A stretch of DNA of 64,000 bases, from assembly GCF_007995065.1 (NCBI RefSeq), contig NZ_VOQR01000001.1, positions 189,001 to 253,000 on the forward strand, given 5' to 3'. Shown piece after piece: positions 60,161 through 64,000 of this stretch. How positions within the stretch are numbered: position 1 is the stretch's first letter; the number at the start of each line of letters is the position of its first letter. The stretch comes from Sphingomonas ginsenosidivorax (GTDB taxonomy: Bacteria > Pseudomonadota > Alphaproteobacteria > Sphingomonadales > Sphingomonadaceae). Position numbers and translations under genes: made by a program. The notes beneath the pieces are model-generated. The model made no database searches, had not been told where the DNA came from, and worked only from the letters and a program-made list of their open reading frames with translations.

Positions 60161-61044
60161 GCGTTGCGTCGTGCGCGGTACAGCCGCCAGAACACGCCGG
60201 GCGCGGCCAGCAGCGGATGCGCCTCGCGCCACGGCGTCAGCGGCACGGGTATCCCGGTATGCCGCTCGATCTTCCAGGCGCCATAGCGCGCCGCGCCGTC
60301 GAAGGTGAACGCCGCGCGGACGAGGCGCGCGATGTTGATCGGCTTGCCCATCCGCCGCCGCGCGGCCCATGCCTTCACCAGCGACGCACGCCGCGCGGCC
60401 GTCAGGGCCGGCCGCAGCAGCGTTCCGTCGACCACATAGTCGATTCCGTCCGCGGCCCAGGCCAGCGGAAGCAAGGCCTCGTACCGGCCGGGGTGGAATG
60501 CCAGTATCTGCGCCTCGCGCCCGCTCTTCTCCACCCGGAACTCGGCGGCGTAGGTCTGCCGAAACAGCGCGCGCCAGAAGCTGGGTGCTGTGCCCGCCAC
60601 GGGCCCCAGCGCCGCCGCAAACCGTGCCGCGGACTTTGCGGCATCGGCGATCGCCTCGGCCACCGCGTCGGCCACCGCCTCGTCCCGCGACCATACCAAG
60701 GCCGAAGGCTGCACGAACCGCGTCCAGATCGTGGTGTCGAGCGTCCGCGCCGCGGCGGCATCGGCGAACGTCGCCAGCCGCATCGTCGCGATCTTCGCAC
60801 GCAGCCGCTCTTCCCCATGGTCGAACTCGCGGTAGCCGACCGTCGGCCACATGCCACGCTCGCGAGGGCCTGCGGTCAGGACATAGAAATCGAGGACGCC
60901 CTCGCTCGATCCGGTGCGCAGGTTCGATCCGTAGAACAATACCGCCACCGCCCCATCGGCCTTGGCGAGTTCACCCGCCACCGCGCGGACCGCCTCGGTC
61001 GTCGGCGCGAGCAGGTCGCGCCGCACGACATCGGCGAGGATCAC
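60157..61044 (-). CDS. Tam41-like nucleotidyltransferase (candidate CDP-lipid synthase)
   Basis: The 295-residue protein has a nucleotidyltransferase core segment VLFYGSNLRTGSSEGVLDFY (about 35-54), i.e. a GS loop followed by hDFhh, the arrangement of mitochondrial Tam41, which makes CDP-diacylglycerol from phosphatidate and CTP. Near the C-terminus NIARLVRAAFTFDGAARYGA (about 242-261) resembles the Tam41 end (R-x-x-K-x-x-F-T-x-G). A WAARRR segment precedes it. It starts at a GTG overlapping the DAG kinase stop (GTGA) and overlaps the NTP transferase by ATGA. The assignment is by motif and gene order; a general nucleotidyltransferase of another substrate is the alternative. Confidence 0.6.
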   Translation of the reverse strand: MILADVVRRDLLAPTTEAVRAVAGELAKADGAVAVLFYGSNLRTGSSEGVLDFYVLTAGPRERGMWPTVGYREFDHGEERLRAKIATMRLATFADAAAARTLDTTIWTRFVQPSALVWSRDEAVADAVAEAIADAAKSAARFAAALGPVAGTAPSFWRALFRQTYAAEFRVEKSGREAQILAFHPGRYEALLPLAWAADGIDYVVDGTLLRPALTAARRASLVKAWAARRRMGKPINIARLVRAAFTFDGAARYGAWKIERHTGIPVPLTPWREAHPLLAAPGVFWRLYRARRNA

Positions 61045-62078
61045 GGGACGACGAAGCGGATCGGCGCCGCCTGGCTCACGGTCAGGTCGCCGCCGGGATA
61101 GACCTCGCCGTCGATGATGAAATCCGCGTCGATGTGCAGCCCGAACGACGGCGTATCGATCCGGTGATAGCCGGCGCGATCGAGCCATGCCGGCGATGCG
61201 CCGCCTACGACTAGCGGTGCGCCGATTGCCAGCATCCGCGGCGGGGCATCGACCAGCAGCGTCTTCATGCCCTCGCGCGGGCGACCGAACGGGCGCACGC
61301 CCACGGGCATGCGGACCAGGGTCGATGCCAGCAGGATGTAGCGTGCACGGTCGGTATCGGTGTTCGCGCCTGCACCGGCGGTGGCCGGATAGAGCACCCG
61401 CATCCGCTCGCCACGCCGCCACGCGCTCGATGCACGACCGGCCAGCGTCTGCAGGATGCCCCAGCCGGTCGCGAGACCGACCGCGACACCCTTGAATGCG
61501 CCGGCGTGATGCGTGCGCTGTGCGAGCGCGGTCGCGCTCACGAACGCGCCCGCGCCGAACAGGAATCCGCGCAACGGCGCGCCACCTTCGCGCGCGACCT
61601 CGATCGGGCTGCGCGCGACGATATGCCCATCCCGCGCGGCGGTCAGCGCGCGGCCCAGCGACCAGTCGTCGGGGAGACCGAGATCGAGCGCCAGCGCGTT
61701 GGTCTTGCCCGACGGCACGATCGCGACCTTGGGCCACTCGTCCTTCCAGATCGTCGCGCCGCAGGTCAGCACGTCGCGGATCGTGCCGTCGCCGCCGTCG
61801 ATGACGAGCAATTCGATGTTCAGCCGCGCAAAGTCGGTCAGGACGTCGGCGAGCTCTGCCTGCGTCCGCGGCGTCGCCGCGAGCACGGTGCCCGACACGA
61901 ACGGTCGTGTGGCCTCGACGCTGCTACGGTTGCGGTGGCTCTTGGGGTTGCAGATGATGCCGGTGCGGATGCGCGAGGCAGCCGAGCGCGCCTCGCCGAC
62001 GTCGGCTGCGGGCGTCCGCGCGGGCTGCGCCAGGGCCGCGATCTGGAACGCCTGGAAATTTGAGACAGCATTACGCAC
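61041..62078 (-). CDS. Diacylglycerol-kinase-family lipid kinase
   Basis: The 345-residue protein has the DAGK catalytic domain: IICNPKSHRN (about 42-51), IDGGDGTIRDVL (GGDGT near 98), VPSGKTNALALDLGLPDDW, and the C-terminal beta-sandwich. This family phosphorylates diacylglycerol, sphingosine or ceramide; sphingomonads make sphingolipids, so ceramide is conceivable. It starts with GTG at 62078 and ends inside the start of the Tam41-like gene, so a kinase product could feed directly into CDP-lipid formation. A DUF2141 gene lies 67 bases upstream. Confidence 0.85.
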   Translation of the reverse strand: MRNAVSNFQAFQIAALAQPARTPAADVGEARSAASRIRTGIICNPKSHRNRSSVEATRPFVSGTVLAATPRTQAELADVLTDFARLNIELLVIDGGDGTIRDVLTCGATIWKDEWPKVAIVPSGKTNALALDLGLPDDWSLGRALTAARDGHIVARSPIEVAREGGAPLRGFLFGAGAFVSATALAQRTHHAGAFKGVAVGLATGWGILQTLAGRASSAWRRGERMRVLYPATAGAGANTDTDRARYILLASTLVRMPVGVRPFGRPREGMKTLLVDAPPRMLAIGAPLVVGGASPAWLDRAGYHRIDTPSFGLHIDADFIIDGEVYPGGDLTVSQAAPIRFVVP

Positions 62079-62145
62079 AGGTCTGGCTACTCGTCCGTGC
62101 GCGTCACCGCTACACTTTTATGGCAAATTCTTTGCGGTTTTCCGG

Positions 62146-62610
62146 CTAGCGGCCGTAGCGCATCGTCATCCGGAGTGTCCGCCCGGCAGCGGGAAGCTGG
62201 AATCGCGTGGCGGAAAACGACGGCAGGCTCAGCGTCGTGGGCGCGTCGTTCGAAAAGCCATAGCCTTCCTTCGGCATGAACAGCGTCCGGTTGAATTTAT
62301 GGTCGCCATTCTCGTCATGATATTGCGCGATCGCGTAATAGCCGGGCGACAGCCAGAAACAGGCGCGCGGCTCGGTCGCCAGCACGCGGGCACGCGTGAG
62401 CTTGCCGCCCTTGGACAGGAACCGGCTCTTGTCGTCCGGATAGACGGTGAAGGCGACTTCGCCCGTCCGGTTGTGCAACGTGGTCGCCTCGAGCACGAGC
62501 TTCGCCGCCCCGTTGCCGGGGGTACCGACGCAGGTTTCCGCATAGGCCGCGGCGGGCGACAGGATCAGCACGCCGGCAAGCAGCGTTCGGGCAAAAGTAG
62601 ACTGAAGCAT
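62146..62610 (-). CDS. DUF2141 exported protein
   Basis: The 154-residue protein has a signal (FARTLLAGVLILSPAAAYA) and a single DUF2141 beta-sandwich: VAFTVYPDDKSRFLSKGGK, then YYAIAQYHDENGDHKFNRTL and MPKEGYGFSNDAPTTLSLPSF-like sequence; the DENGDxxxN segment is diagnostic. Two cysteines (ETCVG and RACFW) probably form a disulfide. Proteins of this family are periplasmic and of unknown function. It is 44 bases downstream of the flippase gene, on the same strand. Confidence 0.85.
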   Translation of the reverse strand: MLQSTFARTLLAGVLILSPAAAYAETCVGTPGNGAAKLVLEATTLHNRTGEVAFTVYPDDKSRFLSKGGKLTRARVLATEPRACFWLSPGYYAIAQYHDENGDHKFNRTLFMPKEGYGFSNDAPTTLSLPSFSATRFQLPAAGRTLRMTMRYGR

Positions 62611-62654
62611 GACTCCGCTTATCGCGCGCGGCCTGAACACAGGATGAGCGCGCC

Positions 62655-64000
62655 TCACCGTGCAATCACCGCTGGCAACCGGATCACCAGCAGCACGCCT
62701 GCGCTCACCGAACCGATCAGGACCGCCAACGCCATGCCGAGCGAGCTGAGGAGCGGGATCAACACGCACGCCGCGGCGGCCATGATCGCGACGCTGACCG
62801 CGCGGGCGACGAACACATCATGTGCACCGCGACCGTTGGCGGTCATCACGGTCTCGAGCCCGACGATCGTCAGCTCGACGCAGCCGGCCGCCGACAGCGC
62901 GATGAGAACCGGGTAGCCGACGCCGAAGCCCGGGCCGCCGATCGTTTCCAGCGCCTGGCGACCGATCGCGACGACGATCGCCATGATCACCAGGCTGCCC
63001 AGCGCGCTGCCCAACGCCATCCGGCGGATCAGGCGTATGATCGACTCGCGCTCGACCATCCGGACGACTTCGGCAAAGGCGGCGCGCGACAGCATCTGCG
63101 ACAGTTTCGCGAGCGCCTGGGCCAGCTGCGCGGTCAGGCGGAAGATACCGGCGGACGACGTTCCCACGAACGCGCCGATGACCAGCAGCGGCACCTGCTT
63201 GCTGGACAAGTTGAGCGTCGAATTCGCGTTGATGCTGAGCGCGAACCGGACGAACCCCGGATTTTCCGCGATCACCTGGCGCCAGTCGAACCAGCCGCGC
63301 GACGCGAACAGGCGCCAGTCCCCACCGCGGATGATCAAGGCCCAATAGGTGAGCGCGGTGGCGAGCTCGGCCAGCGCCCAGGCGAACAGGAAGCCCTGCA
63401 CGGTCGGATGGAACCACATCACCAGCGCCGCGCCGATAAAGCGCATGATCGGGGTCACGCTGTCCGCGACCGCCGCTGACGAGAAGCGATCGCGCAGCCG
63501 CAGGACCCCGGTGGGTGTCGACCGGATCGTCAGCAACTGGATGACCGTGAAGATCAACGTCGCGCGCAACAGCGTCGGTCCGATCCCGAATGCCTCGCCC
63601 CAGAGTTCGAGGATCGTCACCGCCATCACCACGCCGATCAACGCGCTGGCGAGATCCATCGCGGCGCAGGTCCGGAACAGCCGACCCAGCCGTGCCATGT
63701 CGCCCTTGGCCTGCGCTTCGATGCCGTAGCGGACGATGATCTGCCAGGTCTGGAACGCGACCAGGGTCGCCAGCGCCTGCGAGGCGCCGGATACCAGCGC
63801 GAAGCGGCCGAAATCCTTCACGCCCAGGCTGCGCGTCGCGAACCCGATATAGAACAGCGACAGCACCGCGACCACGCCGCGACTGGCGAGCAGCCAGCCG
63901 AGGTTGCGTGCGACCACGCCCATCGCGCCCTGGAGGCGGAATTTGCCACCGGATGCGGAACGCCCGCGGAACCGGGCAGACAGGCGTGCGCCGATGCTCA
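62655..64000 (-). CDS. Polysaccharide/lipid flippase of the MATE-like (Wzx) superfamily, start off the window edge
   Basis: At least 422 residues with about 12-14 hydrophobic helices and a start like WLLASRGVVAVLSLFYIGFATRSLGVKDFGRFALVSG, which is the N-terminus of Wzx/MurJ-like lipid-linked oligosaccharide flippases. The frame remains open from 63923 to the end of the window; its last visible codon is [N]TG AGC ATC, so the true start may be the truncated codon at 63999-64001. Internal ATG 63923 is an alternative. It probably exports a lipid-linked glycan and leads the operon of DUF2141 and the lipid kinase genes. Confidence 0.8.
   Translation of the reverse strand, partial: SIGARLSARFRGRSASGGKFRLQGAMGVVARNLGWLLASRGVVAVLSLFYIGFATRSLGVKDFGRFALVSGASQALATLVAFQTWQIIVRYGIEAQAKGDMARLGRLFRTCAAMDLASALIGVVMAVTILELWGEAFGIGPTLLRATLIFTVIQLLTIRSTPTGVLRLRDRFSSAAVADSVTPIMRFIGAALVMWFHPTVQGFLFAWALAELATALTYWALIIRGGDWRLFASRGWFDWRQVIAENPGFVRFALSINANSTLNLSSKQVPLLVIGAFVGTSSAGIFRLTAQLAQALAKLSQMLSRAAFAEVVRMVERESIIRLIRRMALGSALGSLVIMAIVVAIGRQALETIGGPGFGVGYPVLIALSAAGCVELTIVGLETVMTANGRGAHDVFVARAVSVAIMAAAACVLIPLLSSLGMALAVLIGSVSAGVLLVIRLPAVIAR

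Overview
The window is high-GC DNA from an alphaproteobacterium, most likely a sphingomonad (Sphingomonas or a close relative). The pointers are two large TonB-dependent receptors whose plugs begin with an IVVTGFR-type segment, an exported-protein-rich pectin locus, gene orders typical of the group (yajC-secD-secF-Mth938; proA-nadD-rsfS-rlmH-envC-like-ctpA; dsbB-coq7), a DUF6894 protein, and abundant GC-rich inverted intergenic repeats. The genus is inferred; no rRNA operon is present.

Layout. (1) 1-2942: the end of a pectin-type locus, with the C-terminal part of a six-hairpin glycosidase-like protein, a Tat-exported oligogalacturonate lyase (PL22) and a FadR-type GntR regulator. (2) 3030-11696: housekeeping and envelope genes (recN, bamD, a mannose-6-phosphate isomerase, a GT4 glycosyltransferase, then the minus-strand operon yajC-secD-secF-Mth938), separated by four copies of a mosaic inverted repeat. 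(3) 11998-14007: tRNA-Pro(GGG), an exported cyclophilin, and a two-gene lysis-type cassette (GH108 muramidase plus 3TM holin-like protein). (4) 14166-31425: hslVU, a DEAD-box helicase, a Crp/Fnr-like regulator, a thiolase, ruvAB, ptsP, a RodZ-like protein, a CpoB-like protein, tilS, ftsH and a DUF3667 membrane protein. (5) 31506-38449: a plus-strand run proA - [ParD/ParE-type toxin-antitoxin] - nadD - rsfS - rlmH - envC-like - ctpA - dsbB - coq7, with many start/stop overlaps. (6) 38462-39916: four small uncharacterised genes. (7) 39995-55829: a second, larger pectin-use locus. (8) 55847-64000: an alpha/beta hydrolase, tRNA-Arg(CCG) overlapping the end of nth, dapB, a TonB-like protein, and a minus-strand envelope/lipid operon (flippase, DUF2141, DAG-kinase-like, Tam41-like nucleotidyltransferase, NTP transferase).

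How the pectin genes fit together (family knowledge plus inference). Pectinesterase (CE8) de-esterifies homogalacturonan, two GH28 enzymes cut galacturonan chains, two TonB-dependent receptors import oligomers across the outer membrane with help from a DOMON/CBM9-like plus PKD protein, and two PL22 lyases and one GH105 hydrolase convert unsaturated oligomers to monomers. A Tat-exported Gfo/Idh/MocA oxidoreductase may oxidise a released sugar. The cytoplasmic steps (kdu/kdg genes) are not in this window. The GntR protein at 2229-2942 is the only obvious candidate regulator.

Most interesting observations: the coupled DAGK / Tam41-like / NTP-transferase lipid module; the REP-like repeats whose small internal hairpins vary in a compensatory way; a toxin-antitoxin pair that now overlaps the nadD start and carries what looks like a leaderless, self-operator promoter; a three-copy 17-bp tandem duplication that has pulled apart the dapB/nth start-stop overlap; the orphan muramidase/holin cassette; and the receptor-linked glycan-binding candidate.
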